This document shows, piece after piece, positions 10,930 through 20,238 of a stretch of DNA of 64,000 bases (position 1 is the first letter of the stretch; each line of letters opens with the position of its first letter). The stretch spans positions 1 to 64,000 of the forward strand of contig CAIMUP010000118.1 in NCBI GenBank assembly GCA_903844645.1, read 5' to 3'. Made by a program: the position numbers and the translations under genes. The DNA comes from an uncultured Bacteroidota bacterium. Lineage in GTDB: Bacteria > Bacteroidota > Bacteroidia > AKYH767-A > JABDAW01. The notes under the pieces are model-generated. The model did not search any database and was not told where the DNA came from. It saw only the letters and a list, made by a program, of their open reading frames with translations.

Positions 10930-11080
10930 AAACCGATACGTTTTTTGGGAAAGGCATTCCGCTTTTCTGAAGAGGCGTTCCGCTTTTTTAATAAAGCATT
11001 CCGCTTTTCCAAAAAGGCATTCCGTTTTTTGAAAAACTCACTACGTTTTTTTAGAAAACTCACTACGTTTTTGGTATAAA
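10930..11080. repeat. 21-bp tandem array C (CG + T-tract)
   Basis: Seven units marked by a C-G step followed by a T tract. The CG falls at 10939, 10960, 10981, 11002, 11023, 11044 and 11066, so spacing is 21 bp five times and 22 once. Units read GCATTCCGCTTTT early and CACTACGTTTTTT late, drifting along the array. The rest of the 510-bp gap holds only a terminator and the secA promoter region. Confidence 0.88.
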
Positions 11081-11287
11081 CAAAACAGTTAGGTAAAGAT
11101 GTTATTCGCTATATTTATCATGTAATTAACCATTATTAAGCTAGTTATAAGTTAATAAAACACCCCTTTTTTGGGCTTCGAAAGAAATTAGGGGAGAGGC
11201 AGGGGCGGAGCATCTTATCGCATAAAAATATCCCGAAAAATAATTCCCTGTTGATTGCTATTTTCGCACCCTAAAGCAAAAAGAATT

Positions 11288-14200
11288 ATGTTAGATTTTA
11301 TTAATAAAACCGTAGGAAAATTTTTCGGAACCAAGTCCGAACGCGATGTGAAGGAAGCGATGCCCCAAGTAGAACGGACGTTGGAGGAATATGCCAAATT
11401 GGCTTCTATAACAAACGATGAATTGCGGGACAAAACGGGGATTTTCAAAGCGAAAATCAATGCTCGTTTACAAGAAACAGAAGATGAAATTGCGGCTATC
11501 ACCCAACAAATAGAGAACGATGTGGACATGGATTTGGAAGCCAAACAAGAGCTTTATACCTCGATTGATACGATCAAGAAAAGCCAAAAGGCGATGATCG
11601 AAGAGGTGTTGAAAGATTTGTTACCAGAGGCGTTCGCGGTAGTGAAGGAAACGGCGAGACGATTCAAAGAAAATGAAACGATAGAAGTAACGGCGACCAT
11701 GATGGATCGGGAATTGGCGGTGGCGAAATCGAATGTCGTTATCGAAGGCGATAAGGCGATTTATAAGAATTCGTGGATGGCTGCCGGCAGTATGATTAAG
11801 TGGGATATGTTACACTACGACGAGCAACTGATTGGCGGCATTGTTTTGCATGAAGGGAAGATTGCGGAGATGGCGACGGGTGAGGGAAAGACGTTGGTAG
11901 GTACGCTTCCGATATACCTCAATGCCCTTGCCGGCAGAGGCGTTCATATCGTTACGGTGAACGATTATCTAGCTCGGAGAGATAGTGAATGGAACGGAAC
12001 TATCTTTGAATTTTTGGGGCTTTCGGTGGATTGTATTGACAAGCACGACCCGAATTCGGATGCGCGCAAGAAGGCTTATAATTCGGATATTACGTATGGT
12101 ACGAACAATGAATTTGGTTTTGATTATTTGCGTGACAATATGGTTTCCAAGCCAGAGGATATGGTGCAGCGCGAGCCTCATTTTGCTATTGTGGATGAAG
12201 TAGATTCGGTCTTGATTGATGATGCTCGTACACCTTTAATCATTGCCGGACCCGCCCCTAAAGGAGATTTGCATGAGTTCTTTGCGCTGAAACCTAAGGT
12301 TGAATTATTGGTGAGAACGCAGCGAGAATATACCAATTCGGCATTGGTTGAAGCGAAGAAGAAGATAGCGGATGGAGATGAAAAGGCGGCAGGCATGGCT
12401 TTGTTGAGGGCTTTCAGAGGACTGCCGAAGAATAAGGCATTGGTGAAGTTTCTTGGCGAACAAGGGATGAGGGTATTGCTGCAAAAGACAGAGAATTATT
12501 ATATGGCAGATCAGTCTAAGGAAATGCACCTCGTGGATGCTGAATTATACTTCGTGATTGATGAAAAGAATAATACCATCGAGCTGACCGAGAAGGGTAC
12601 GGATTTGATCACGTCATCGAGCGAGGATAGTAAGTTCTTTATTATGCCGGATGTAGGGTCAGAAATTGCGGAAATAGAGAGGAAACCGTTGTCTCCGCAA
12701 GAGAAGCTGGAACAAAAAGATATTATGCTTCGCGACTTCGCCATCAAGTCGGAAAGGATACATACCATTAACCAATTACTGAAAGCATACACCCTGTTTG
12801 AGCGCGATGTAGAATATATTATCGTGGAAGAAAAGGTGAAGATAGTAGATGAACAAACAGGGCGTGTGTTGGATGGTAGAAGATACTCCGATGGTTTGCA
12901 TCAGGCTATTGAGGCTAAAGAAAATGTAAAGATAGAAGCCGTAACACAAACCTTCGCTACGATTACATTACAGAACTATTTTCGGATGTATCACAAGTTG
13001 GCAGGAATGACCGGAACTGCCGAAACAGAAGCAGGGGAGTTGTGGCAGATTTATAAATTGGATGTTGTGGTGATACCTACCCATCGTAAGATGATTCGTT
13101 TGGATCACGACGATTTGATTTATAGAACCAAGCGAGAAAAGTACGGGGCGGTGATTGTAGAGATAGAAAAATTAGTGGAAGCTAAAAGACCGGTATTGGT
13201 CGGTACTACTTCTGTCGAAATCTCTGAATTATTAAGCCGCGCATTGACCCAACGGAAGATTAAACACAATGTCTTAAATGCAAAGCTCCATCAGCGAGAA
13301 GCAGATATTGTTGCCGAAGCAGGACAAGCCGGTACCGTTACCATTGCCACCAACATGGCTGGGCGGGGAACGGATATTAAATTAGGAGCTGGCGTAAAAG
13401 ATGCAGGAGGATTAGCGATTATAGGAACGGAAAGACATGAATCGCGAAGAGTGGACAGGCAGCTTCGTGGTCGTTCTGGCAGGCAGGGAGACCCTGGTTC
13501 TACCCAGTTTTTTGTTTCCTTGGAAGATGATTTGATGCGCCTCTTCGGAACGGAACGGATTGGAAAAATAATGGATGCCATAGGTGCTAAAGAAGGCGAC
13601 GTGATCCAGCATAAAATGATTACAAATTCTATCGAAAGGGCGCAGAAGAAAGTCGAAGAAAACAACTTCGGTATCCGTAAACGATTGTTGGAATACGATG
13701 ATGTGATGAACTCCCAGCGCGAGGTTATTTACAGCAAACGCAAGCATGCGCTCTTCGGCGAACGGTTGGCTTTGGATATTGTTAATTCATGCTACGATGT
13801 ATGCGATGCCATCGTGAATAGCTTCCAGGAGAGCCGCGATTATCAAGGATTCCAGTTAGAGATTATCAAGGAATTCGCGATGGAATGCCCTATCTCCGAA
13901 GAAGTATTCTTGAAAGAAACTCCCAATACCATTGTCCCGATTTTGTTCGAGAAGGCACAGGAACATTACAAATATAAATCGAAAGTAATTGCCGAGAAAG
14001 TGTTCCCATTCGTGAGCGAGGTATTCCATATTAATGACCCTCGATATACTAATGTTGAGATTCCATTCACCGACGGAATAGCTACTATCAAGGTGCTTTC
14101 TCCCATTAAAAAAACATTCCAAAACCAGGGCAAGGAAATAGTTACTTCTTTTGAGAAGGCGGTTTCCCTTTCTTTGATTGATGATAATTGGAAAGAACAT

Positions 14201-14623
14201 TTGCGTGAGCTGGATGAATTGAAAACATCGGTGCAGAATGCGGTGTATGAACAAAAAGACCCCTTGCTGGTGTATAAATTCGAGTCCTTCAACCTCTTCA
14301 AACAACTCATTGAGCGGGTCAATAAAGATACCACTTCGTTCCTCTTCAAAGGCAATGTCTATAACATGAATCCGAATGAAGTGAGGGAAGCCAGAGAGCC
14401 GCAAAAGACCGATATGAGCAAGTTGAAAATTGGGCGAGATGAGGCTGCCGGCACTGAAATCCAGGATAAAAAAGGCAATAAAGTAAAAGATATTCCGCAA
14501 GCCGAGCCTCCAAGAGAAAAGCCGCAGCCGATAAAGGTAGAGCAGAAAGTGGGCAGAAACGACCCTTGCCCTTGTGGCAGCGGCAAGAAATACAAAAACT
14601 GCCACGGCAAGGAGAGTTCCTAA
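11288..14623 (+). CDS. secA: Preprotein translocase ATPase SecA
   Basis: SecA is the motor that pushes unfolded preproteins through SecYEG. At 1111 residues it has the long Bacteroidota form. The Walker A motif GEGKT lies at about residues 198-202, followed by the DEAD-like VDEVDSVLIDDARTP. The second motor domain has TNMAGRGTDI and RQLRGRSGRQGDPG. The extreme C-terminus has the zinc/SecB-binding motif CPCGSGKKYKNCH. The start at 11288 (MLDFINKTVGKFFG) is preferred to 11255, because a degraded -7 box (TATTTTCG, 11269-11276) lies between them. Monocistronic, with a strong terminator. It serves the Sec step for the many T9SS cargoes here. Confidence 0.97.
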   Translation: MLDFINKTVGKFFGTKSERDVKEAMPQVERTLEEYAKLASITNDELRDKTGIFKAKINARLQETEDEIAAITQQIENDVDMDLEAKQELYTSIDTIKKSQKAMIEEVLKDLLPEAFAVVKETARRFKENETIEVTATMMDRELAVAKSNVVIEGDKAIYKNSWMAAGSMIKWDMLHYDEQLIGGIVLHEGKIAEMATGEGKTLVGTLPIYLNALAGRGVHIVTVNDYLARRDSEWNGTIFEFLGLSVDCIDKHDPNSDARKKAYNSDITYGTNNEFGFDYLRDNMVSKPEDMVQREPHFAIVDEVDSVLIDDARTPLIIAGPAPKGDLHEFFALKPKVELLVRTQREYTNSALVEAKKKIADGDEKAAGMALLRAFRGLPKNKALVKFLGEQGMRVLLQKTENYYMADQSKEMHLVDAELYFVIDEKNNTIELTEKGTDLITSSSEDSKFFIMPDVGSEIAEIERKPLSPQEKLEQKDIMLRDFAIKSERIHTINQLLKAYTLFERDVEYIIVEEKVKIVDEQTGRVLDGRRYSDGLHQAIEAKENVKIEAVTQTFATITLQNYFRMYHKLAGMTGTAETEAGELWQIYKLDVVVIPTHRKMIRLDHDDLIYRTKREKYGAVIVEIEKLVEAKRPVLVGTTSVEISELLSRALTQRKIKHNVLNAKLHQREADIVAEAGQAGTVTIATNMAGRGTDIKLGAGVKDAGGLAIIGTERHESRRVDRQLRGRSGRQGDPGSTQFFVSLEDDLMRLFGTERIGKIMDAIGAKEGDVIQHKMITNSIERAQKKVEENNFGIRKRLLEYDDVMNSQREVIYSKRKHALFGERLALDIVNSCYDVCDAIVNSFQESRDYQGFQLEIIKEFAMECPISEEVFLKETPNTIVPILFEKAQEHYKYKSKVIAEKVFPFVSEVFHINDPRYTNVEIPFTDGIATIKVLSPIKKTFQNQGKEIVTSFEKAVSLSLIDDNWKEHLRELDELKTSVQNAVYEQKDPLLVYKFESFNLFKQLIERVNKDTTSFLFKGNVYNMNPNEVREAREPQKTDMSKLKIGRDEAAGTEIQDKKGNKVKDIPQAEPPREKPQPIKVEQKVGRNDPCPCGSGKKYKNCHGKESS

Positions 14624-14665
14624 CGAATCACCCTTGTCAGAAGTCGGCATCACCTAAAAACTATT

Positions 14666-14712
14666 AGCCCTCTGTTTCGGAATTTCAGACGAAACAGAGG
14701 GCTTCTTTTTTT
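14666..14712 (+). terminator. Rho-independent terminator of secA
   Basis: AGCCCTCTGTTTCG pairs with CGAAACAGAGGGCT, followed by a T-rich tail. Confidence 0.92.
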
Positions 14713-14751
14713 AATGAAAAGGGTGATTTAGAGACAAAAGATAATATTTTC

Positions 14752-14961
14752 GGGACAGCTATCTTTCACTATGGGAGAGCTATCTATTCATTCGGGATGC
14801 CTATCTATTGCTACGGGATGCCTATCTATTGCTACGGGATGCCTATCTATTCATTCGGGATACCTATCTATTGCTACGGGATACCTATCTATTGCTACGG
14901 GATGCCTATCTATTCATTCGGGATACCTATGTATTCATCCGGGACACATGTCCTGTGCGAA
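14752..14961. repeat. 21-bp tandem array D (GGGATnCCTATCTATT)
   Basis: Ten consecutive units of exactly 21 bp, each starting GGGA and carrying CTATCTATT. Unit ends are of two main kinds, GCTAC and CATTC, in an irregular order. The last unit has diverged (GGGACACATGTCC). Three short open frames across it are products of the 7-codon period. Confidence 0.95.
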
Positions 14962-15052
14962 CTTTTTCCCGTTATAAAAGGCGGTTTTGGGGAGGAATTC
15001 TACCTTTATCCCTGAAAAATGAATCGTAAAACGTTGTTCACATATTGCTAAA

Positions 15053-15090
15053 AAGGAAAATCCCTGAATGATGATCATTCAGGGATTTCG
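15053..15090 (-). terminator. Terminator of tRNA-Leu
   Basis: ATCCCTGAATGA pairs with TCATTCAGGGAT; read leftward it is followed by TTTTCCTTTTT, just past the tRNA 3' end. Confidence 0.85.
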
Positions 15091-15097
15091 TGTGAAG

Positions 15098-15181
15098 TGC
15101 CCAGGACTGGACTCGAACCAGCACAACCTTTCGATCGCTACCACCTCAAGGTAGTGCGTCTACCAATTTCGCCACCTGGGC
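15098..15181 (-). tRNA. tRNA-Leu (anticodon GAG)
   Basis: An 84-nt class II tRNA on the minus strand. The acceptor stem GCCCAGG/CCTGGGC, the D-arm TGGCGAAATTGGTAGACGCA and the T-arm GGTTCGAGTCC are visible. The anticodon stem CTACC/GGTAG closes the loop UUGAGGU, giving anticodon GAG. The long variable arm and the leucine-type D-arm agree. CCA is not encoded. Confidence 0.95.
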
Positions 15182-15223
15182 ATTGTTTTTTCAAGCTGCA
15201 AATATATTATTTGATTGGGAGAA

Positions 15224-15715
15224 TTAATTTCCCCTGATCCTCGCCTCGATGGAGGAGGTCGAAAAGCCTTGCAGGAGTTCAATAGTAACCACCTGCCCGC
15301 CCTTCGCTAGTACGATATCCGAACCTGCAATATCCTCAATCTTATAATCCGCTCCCTTCACCAAAATATCGGGTTGGAGGTAGTTGATAAGGTTATACGG
15401 CGTCGCTTCATCGAATAAAATAACCGCATCGGTAAAGCGCAAAGCGGCAAGAATCATAGCTCGCGAATGCTCATCATTAATGGGGCGAGTCGGACCTTTT
15501 AATGCGCGGGTCGAAGCATCGGAATTAACCCCGATAATCAAGACATGCCCCAGGTCTTTGGCTTTGGAAAGATAGTCAATATGCCCATGATGCAGAAGGT
15601 CGAAACAGCCATTCGTAAAGACAATTTTCTTATCCTTAAACCGCCACACTGATAGCTCATGGATGATGGATTCTTGGGTGAAGATTTTGGAATTAATAAG
15701 TTCTAAGTTGGTCAT
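15224..15715 (-). CDS. rfaE2: Heptose 1-phosphate adenylyltransferase (RfaE domain II)
   Basis: Transfers AMP from ATP to D-glycero-beta-D-manno-heptose 1-phosphate, a late step in making the ADP-heptose of LPS core. The 163-residue protein is a stand-alone nucleotidyltransferase domain with NGCFDLLHHGH (HHGH at residues 42-45) and the C-terminal STSSIEARIR signature. In enterobacteria this domain is fused to a kinase (HldE). Here the kinase is a separate gene at 39132-40133. The start overlaps the stop of the upstream flippase-like gene by 4 bp, so the two are translationally coupled in the panD operon. Confidence 0.94.
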   Translation of the reverse strand: MTNLELINSKIFTQESIIHELSVWRFKDKKIVFTNGCFDLLHHGHIDYLSKAKDLGHVLIIGVNSDASTRALKGPTRPINDEHSRAMILAALRFTDAVILFDEATPYNLINYLQPDILVKGADYKIEDIAGSDIVLAKGGQVVTIELLQGFSTSSIEARIRGN

Positions 15716-16725
15716 AAATTATTTTTATTAGGATTCAGGAAATAGATTACCGAGATGCCTCCCATCAACAATACCAGCATCGTTTGCGCAGTGTGAACAA
15801 TGGTCGCGAAAACCAATCCATCGCTCAACGGAATGCCAAATAAGGTCAATGCTTGCGAGATAAGCAGATGATAGATTCCGAAGCCTCCCTGCACGGGTGC
15901 CGTCATCCCGATGCCTCCGATTGCGAAGATGAAAAGCCCGTCTTTGGCAGTAAGGTTGGAGGTGGCTGGGATGGAGAAAAAGCAAACATAGCTAACGATG
16001 AAATACATCGTCCAGATGAAGAACGTGTGGGCAATGAACTTCCAATTATCTTTCATCATCAGGATGGTTTGGAAGCCACGGATAATGCCGAGGAAGAGGT
16101 CGGAAATCTTTTTGAATGATGCGGTTTGATTACGCTGTTGTCCGCGAAAATAAATCTGCAAAGCAATCAACAGCACCAATGGCGAAAGCATCAAAGCAAC
16201 GAACTTCCACGAATTAACCAGCAAAAGAAAACTGCTGTGGGCAGGATAAAGATGAAAATTGAATGCCCGTACGGCGAAATTTTTTAATAAATCAAACTCC
16301 AGAATAGCCACGAGAATCAGGCTAAGGAATAACATCAAAACATCTATCACCCGTTCGATAACGACGGTGCCTAAGAGTTCATTAAACGGAATCTTTTCTT
16401 TGCGGCTCAAGGCTCCGCAACGCGATACTTCGCCAAGACGCGGGATGGCAAGGTTGGCAAAATATCCAAACAGCAATGCCCAATAAGTGTTCCGAACTTT
16501 CGGTTTGTATCCCAATGATTCGATTAACATATTCCATCGCATCGCTCGGCTGATATAGGCAAGGATGGACACAAAAAGCGATAGGAATACCCAGAAATAA
16601 TTGGCACTTTCGATGTCGCGGAGCATCTTCTTCAAATCATTACCGCGAAAGGCGAGGTACATCAAACCCACGCCTATAGCGAGAAGCACGACATACTTAA
16701 TGATGGAAATGATTTTCTTTTTCAC
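15712..16725 (-). CDS. Flippase-like membrane protein (LPG synthase TM-like, UPF0104)
   Basis: 337-residue polytopic inner-membrane protein with about eight hydrophobic segments. It has features of the lysylphosphatidylglycerol synthase TM / flippase-like family: SRAMRWNMLIESLGY, AIPRLGEVSRCGALSRKEKIPF, GTVVIERVIDV and a late GGIGMTAPVQGGFGIYH. Members without a synthase domain are thought to move or handle lipids; the substrate cannot be told from sequence. It sits 3 bp downstream of panD and overlaps rfaE2. The heptose link could suggest an envelope role, but that is inference. Confidence 0.85.
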   Translation of the reverse strand: MKKKIISIIKYVVLLAIGVGLMYLAFRGNDLKKMLRDIESANYFWVFLSLFVSILAYISRAMRWNMLIESLGYKPKVRNTYWALLFGYFANLAIPRLGEVSRCGALSRKEKIPFNELLGTVVIERVIDVLMLFLSLILVAILEFDLLKNFAVRAFNFHLYPAHSSFLLLVNSWKFVALMLSPLVLLIALQIYFRGQQRNQTASFKKISDLFLGIIRGFQTILMMKDNWKFIAHTFFIWTMYFIVSYVCFFSIPATSNLTAKDGLFIFAIGGIGMTAPVQGGFGIYHLLISQALTLFGIPLSDGLVFATIVHTAQTMLVLLMGGISVIYFLNPNKNNL

Positions 16726-16728
16726 TAC

Positions 16729-17079
16729 CTACCGAATTAAACGGTTGTTGCTATCAGGGAAAATAACAGACGGCTTGAAGGTCTTCGCTTCCTCGAAATC
16801 CAGGATGCCGTAGGACACAATTATTACGATGTCGCCGATCGCGGCTTTCCTCGCTGCCGGTCCATTGAGGCAGATGACGCCAGTGCCCCGTTCGCCTTTG
16901 ATGACGTACGTTTCGAGGCGTTCCCCATTATTGATATTGACGATTTGTACCCGTTCGTTTTCGATCAGGTTGGCAGCCTCCATAAGGTCTTGGTCAATGG
17001 TAACGCTGCCGACATAATTCAATTCAGCCTGCGTGATTTTCACTCGGTGAATCTTTGATTTTACTACTTGTATTTGCAT
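16729..17079 (-). CDS. panD: Aspartate 1-decarboxylase PanD
   Basis: Makes beta-alanine from aspartate for pantothenate and CoA. The 116-residue length is typical. The self-cleavage site is Gly24-Ser25 (NYVGSVTID), where Ser25 becomes the pyruvoyl group. Also conserved are the ALIEN-like [17 protein letters not shown] segment, [14 protein letters not shown] and [10 protein letters not shown]. It is the first gene of the leftward panD-flippase-rfaE2 operon. A -7 box lies 7 bp upstream of the start codon. Confidence 0.96.
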   Translation of the reverse strand: MQIQVVKSKIHRVKITQAELNYVGSVTIDQDLMEAANLIENERVQIVNINNGERLETYVIKGERGTGVICLNGPAARKAAIGDIVIIVSYGILDFEEAKTFKPSVIFPDSNNRLIR

Positions 17080-17086
17080 AAGGGCG

Positions 17087-17094
17087 CAAAAATA
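17087..17094 (-). promoter_or_regulatory. -7 box of panD operon (TATTTTTG)
   Basis: TAnnTTTG on the minus strand just upstream of panD. No clear TTTG -33 box, and very close to the start codon, so a nearly leaderless mRNA is possible. Confidence 0.55.
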
Positions 17095-17210
17095 TGAAAT
17101 GTTTGAATTATCGGTGGCGGAATTTGGAATATCGGATGATCGCTGTGAAAGGAATGGGAATTCCGAGGACTTATATTGAATTCATTCCCTGAATTAATCC
17201 TGCAAAAGCG

Positions 17211-17488
17211 AATATCCTTCCGCCGCTGCGGGATATCCTGGATCGCTCGCGGGATATCGTGGAATTTTTTGGGGATATCCTGAAAAAATTCCACGATATC
17301 TCGCAAGGCGGGGGGATATTCTGTTGCCGCTGCGGGATATCAATTATCCAACAGAGAATATCCCCATGCGATATCGGGATATCCTGCCGCCGCCGCGAAA
17401 TATCCCCACGCGTTTTCGAGATATTCTGTATCGCTCACGAGATACTCTGGAATTTTTTGGGGATATCCTGAAAAAATTCCACGATATC
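17211..17488. repeat. 21-bp tandem array E (GATATC core)
   Basis: Fourteen units with GATATC or a one-base variant, starting at 17211, 17232, 17253, 17274, 17295, 17315, 17336, 17357, 17378, 17399, 17420, 17441, 17462 and 17483: all 21 bp apart except one 20-bp step. Flanks vary widely while the core keeps phase. A stem GGAATTTTTT/AAAAAATTCC around one GATATC occurs twice (from 17261 and 17449). The array ends about 60 bp before the rnpB promoter. Confidence 0.95.
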
Positions 17489-17550
17489 CCCAAATTTTTA
17501 TTTAGGATCAAAAAAACCTCCCTTATATCAATTCTTAACTCCCCCTTTTC

Positions 17551-17558
17551 TATCTTTG
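17551..17558 (+). promoter_or_regulatory. -7 box of rnpB (TATCTTTG)
   Basis: TAnnTTTG 5 bp before the predicted RNA start; no convincing TTTG at the -33 position. Confidence 0.6.
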
Positions 17559-17562
17559 CAAC

Positions 17563-17940
17563 GCAAATTGTTCCATCGCTCTTTATGCAAATTAAGGGGA
17601 GGAAAGTCCGGGCAACACAGGGCATCATACTTCCTAACGGGAAGGCTTCGACAACGGTTCGGAGACAGAAAGTGCCACAGAAAATAACCACCTCGTACGG
17701 ATGTATCCGGCGCGGGGTACGGGTGAAAATGTGAGGTAAAAGCTCACGCTTCGGCGTAGTGATGCGCCGCAGGGGTAAACCTTATGAGTTGAAAAGCCAA
17801 ATAAACTCCGGTCAAGGGCTGCTCGTCCGAATGCTTCGCAAGAGGATGCCGGAGAGGGTAGGCTGATAGAGGTTTCGGGTGACCGGAATCCCAGATAAAT
17901 GATGGAACACGACAGAACCCGGCTTATAGATTTGCAATTT
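17563..17940 (+). ncRNA. rnpB: RNase P RNA
   Basis: Catalytic RNA of RNase P, which trims tRNA 5' leaders. Universal elements are present in order: GGAGGAAAGTCCGGGC near the 5' end, the internal CAGGGGTAAACC region and ACAGAACCCGGCTTATAG near the 3' end. The ends pair: GCAAAT near the 5' end with ATTTGC near the 3' end, and TGTTCCATC with GATGGAACA. Size about 378 nt suggests the bacterial A type. The exact ends are inferred from this pairing and the terminator. Confidence 0.96.
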
Positions 17941-17943
17941 TAT

Positions 17944-17979
17944 AAAGACCGTCAGAGGAAACTCGGGCGGTCTTTTTTG
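17944..17979 (+). terminator. rnpB terminator
   Basis: AAAGACCG, loop, CGGTCTTTTTT directly after the RNase P RNA. Confidence 0.85.
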
Positions 17980-18031
17980 TTTGATTTACCAAAATTTGAG
18001 TTTCTTTGTCGCTTCAATAAATAATGAAAAC

Positions 18032-20197
18032 ATGAAAAGAAAATTACTTGTAACATTTGTGGCTGCCGTCATTAGCCTTAATAGTATGGCGATTGATGAG
18101 GGGATGTGGTTGCCGCTTCTCTTGAAAAAGTTTAATGAGACTGATATGATGGCGAAGGGTTGTAAGCTCTCGGCTGATGATATTTATAGCCTTAATCATG
18201 CTTCGCTGAAAGACGTAGTTGTTAGTCTGGGCGGCGGTTTCTGCACTGCTGAGGTTGTTTCGGAGGATGGATTGTTGCTCACGAATCATCACTGTGGATT
18301 TGATGCAATCCAAGCACACAGCACTCCCGAACATGATTATCTAACCAATGGTTTTTGGGCTTATTCCAAGGATCAGGAATTGCAGAATGAAGGCTTGACG
18401 GCTTCCTTTCTTGTAAGGATGGATGATGTTACCGATAGTGTTTTGGCGAAGCTGGGGGATGCTGCTAACGATACTTCTCGCGAAACGAAGTTGAGTAAGA
18501 TCATTACCGAAATGACTACTGCCGCAACGAAAGGCACTGATTACACCGCGCAGATAAAGCCGCTGTTTAACGGCAATCAATTCTTCATGTGGACTTATTA
18601 TGTTTTCAAGGATGTGCGCTTGGTGGGTGCGCCGCCATCTTCTATCGGGAAGTTCGGTGGGGATACTGATAACTGGATGTGGCCCCGTCACACCGGCGAC
18701 TTCTCGATGCTAAGAATTTATTGCAACAAAGATGGCAAGCCCGCGACGTATTCAAAGGATAATATTCCATATCATCCGAAGAAGCATTTGAACATCTCGC
18801 TTGCCGGTTATCAGCCGAAAGATTTCGCTATGACGATGGGTTATCCTGCGAGGACTGACAGATATTTGACATCGTATGGCGTTGCGCTGGAAGTAGATCA
18901 GAAGGCACCTGCTATCGTGAAGATCAGGACAAAGAAATTGCAGATATTTAAGGAAGGAATGGAGACGAGTGCGACGGTGAGAATCAAGTATGCATCGAAG
19001 TATGCGAAGACTTCTAACTACTGGAAATATTACATCGGGCAACGCAAAGGTTTGCTGCGATTAAAGATTGAAGATAAGAAGCGAGCAGAAGAAATGGAGT
19101 TCACGAATTGGGTGAATAGTGGTGATGCTGCGCGGAAGGAAAAGTATGGAAAAGTGTTGCCGGATATTGCTGATGCTTATGCAGAATTAAGGAAGATAAA
19201 TATCCACCGTACCTACATGAATGAGGCTATCACACAGGGTCCGGAGATTATGAACCTTGCTTATAAGTTTGAAGACCTGGCAACGAATCTTGCGGTGAAA
19301 GGACATCAGGAAGATGACATAAATGGTTTGATTGTAAAGCTGAAGAAGGCAGTTGCAACACAGTTTAAAAACTATGATATGAACACCGATAAGAAGCTGT
19401 TTGCTGCCTTGATCAAGATGTATTATGATGATGTGGATAAGGCGCAGATGAGTGATGATTTCAAATCGATGGTGAATACTTACAAAGGCGATTTCAACAA
19501 GTTTGCGAATGATGTATTCAGCAAGTCTATGTTCCGCGATAGTGCTTTGATCAGTGCGTTCTTCAAGAAGCCTGATGCCAAGACTATCACTAATGATATT
19601 GCATACAAAACTACCATCGCCATCATCAGTAATTACATGAAGAAACATAACCCAAATGTCTTGGTTCTTAATGCCCGTCTGGAGAAAGACAACCGCCTAT
19701 TGCTTGCCGGAATGATGGAGATGAAGCCGAATAAAAAGTTCTATCCCAATGCCAATTCCACGATGCGAGTGTCTTATGGAAGCGTCATGGATTATGCCCC
19801 GGTGGATGCCGTTCATTACAATTATTACACGACTTTGGATGGCATTATGCAGAAGGAAGATACGGCAAGCGAGGAGTTCATCGTGCCGGCAAAGTTGAAG
19901 GAATTATATCAGAAGAAAGACTTCGGAAGGTATGCCGATAATGGCGTTGTGAAGACTTGTTTCATCACTAATAATGACATCACGGGAGGCAACTCCGGCT
20001 CGCCTGTTATCAATGGAAATGGCGAACTGATAGGCATAGCCTTCGATGGAAACTGGGAAGCGATGAGTGGCGATATTGCCTTCGATACCGAGCTGAAACG
20101 CTGCATCAATGTGGACATTCGCTATGTGCTTTTTGTGATAGATAAGTATGCCGGGGCAACGAATCTTATCCAGGAGATGACGCTGGTGGGGAAGTGA
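18032..20197 (+). CDS. S46 family dipeptidyl-peptidase (DPP7/DPP11-like)
   Basis: 721-residue periplasmic or surface serine exopeptidase that would release dipeptides from the N-terminus of oligopeptides. Signal peptide at residues 1-20. The mature start IDEGMWLPLLL is typical of S46 enzymes. The chymotrypsin-like fold motifs are TNHHCGFDAIQ (catalytic His), GDTDNWMWPRHTGDFSMLRIY (Asp region) and GGNSGSPVINGNGELIGIAFDGNWE (catalytic Ser). Length fits the family. I cannot say by eye whether it prefers acidic (DPP11) or hydrophobic (DPP7) P1 residues. The start is moved from 17981 to the MKRKLL signal peptide. Such enzymes feed peptide-based growth. Confidence 0.93.
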   Translation: MKRKLLVTFVAAVISLNSMAIDEGMWLPLLLKKFNETDMMAKGCKLSADDIYSLNHASLKDVVVSLGGGFCTAEVVSEDGLLLTNHHCGFDAIQAHSTPEHDYLTNGFWAYSKDQELQNEGLTASFLVRMDDVTDSVLAKLGDAANDTSRETKLSKIITEMTTAATKGTDYTAQIKPLFNGNQFFMWTYYVFKDVRLVGAPPSSIGKFGGDTDNWMWPRHTGDFSMLRIYCNKDGKPATYSKDNIPYHPKKHLNISLAGYQPKDFAMTMGYPARTDRYLTSYGVALEVDQKAPAIVKIRTKKLQIFKEGMETSATVRIKYASKYAKTSNYWKYYIGQRKGLLRLKIEDKKRAEEMEFTNWVNSGDAARKEKYGKVLPDIADAYAELRKINIHRTYMNEAITQGPEIMNLAYKFEDLATNLAVKGHQEDDINGLIVKLKKAVATQFKNYDMNTDKKLFAALIKMYYDDVDKAQMSDDFKSMVNTYKGDFNKFANDVFSKSMFRDSALISAFFKKPDAKTITNDIAYKTTIAIISNYMKKHNPNVLVLNARLEKDNRLLLAGMMEMKPNKKFYPNANSTMRVSYGSVMDYAPVDAVHYNYYTTLDGIMQKEDTASEEFIVPAKLKELYQKKDFGRYADNGVVKTCFITNNDITGGNSGSPVINGNGELIGIAFDGNWEAMSGDIAFDTELKRCINVDIRYVLFVIDKYAGATNLIQEMTLVGK

Positions 20198-20238
20198 TTT
20201 ACGATTTGCTTTTGTAGATGGATTTATAAATTTACAGA

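Noticed and set aside
13856-14653. 265-residue leftward ORF opposite secA
   Set aside because: Antisense to the well-conserved C-terminal part of secA; codon content follows secA.
17324-17734. ORF into the RNase P RNA
   Set aside because: Overlaps array E and the clear rnpB structure; non-coding.
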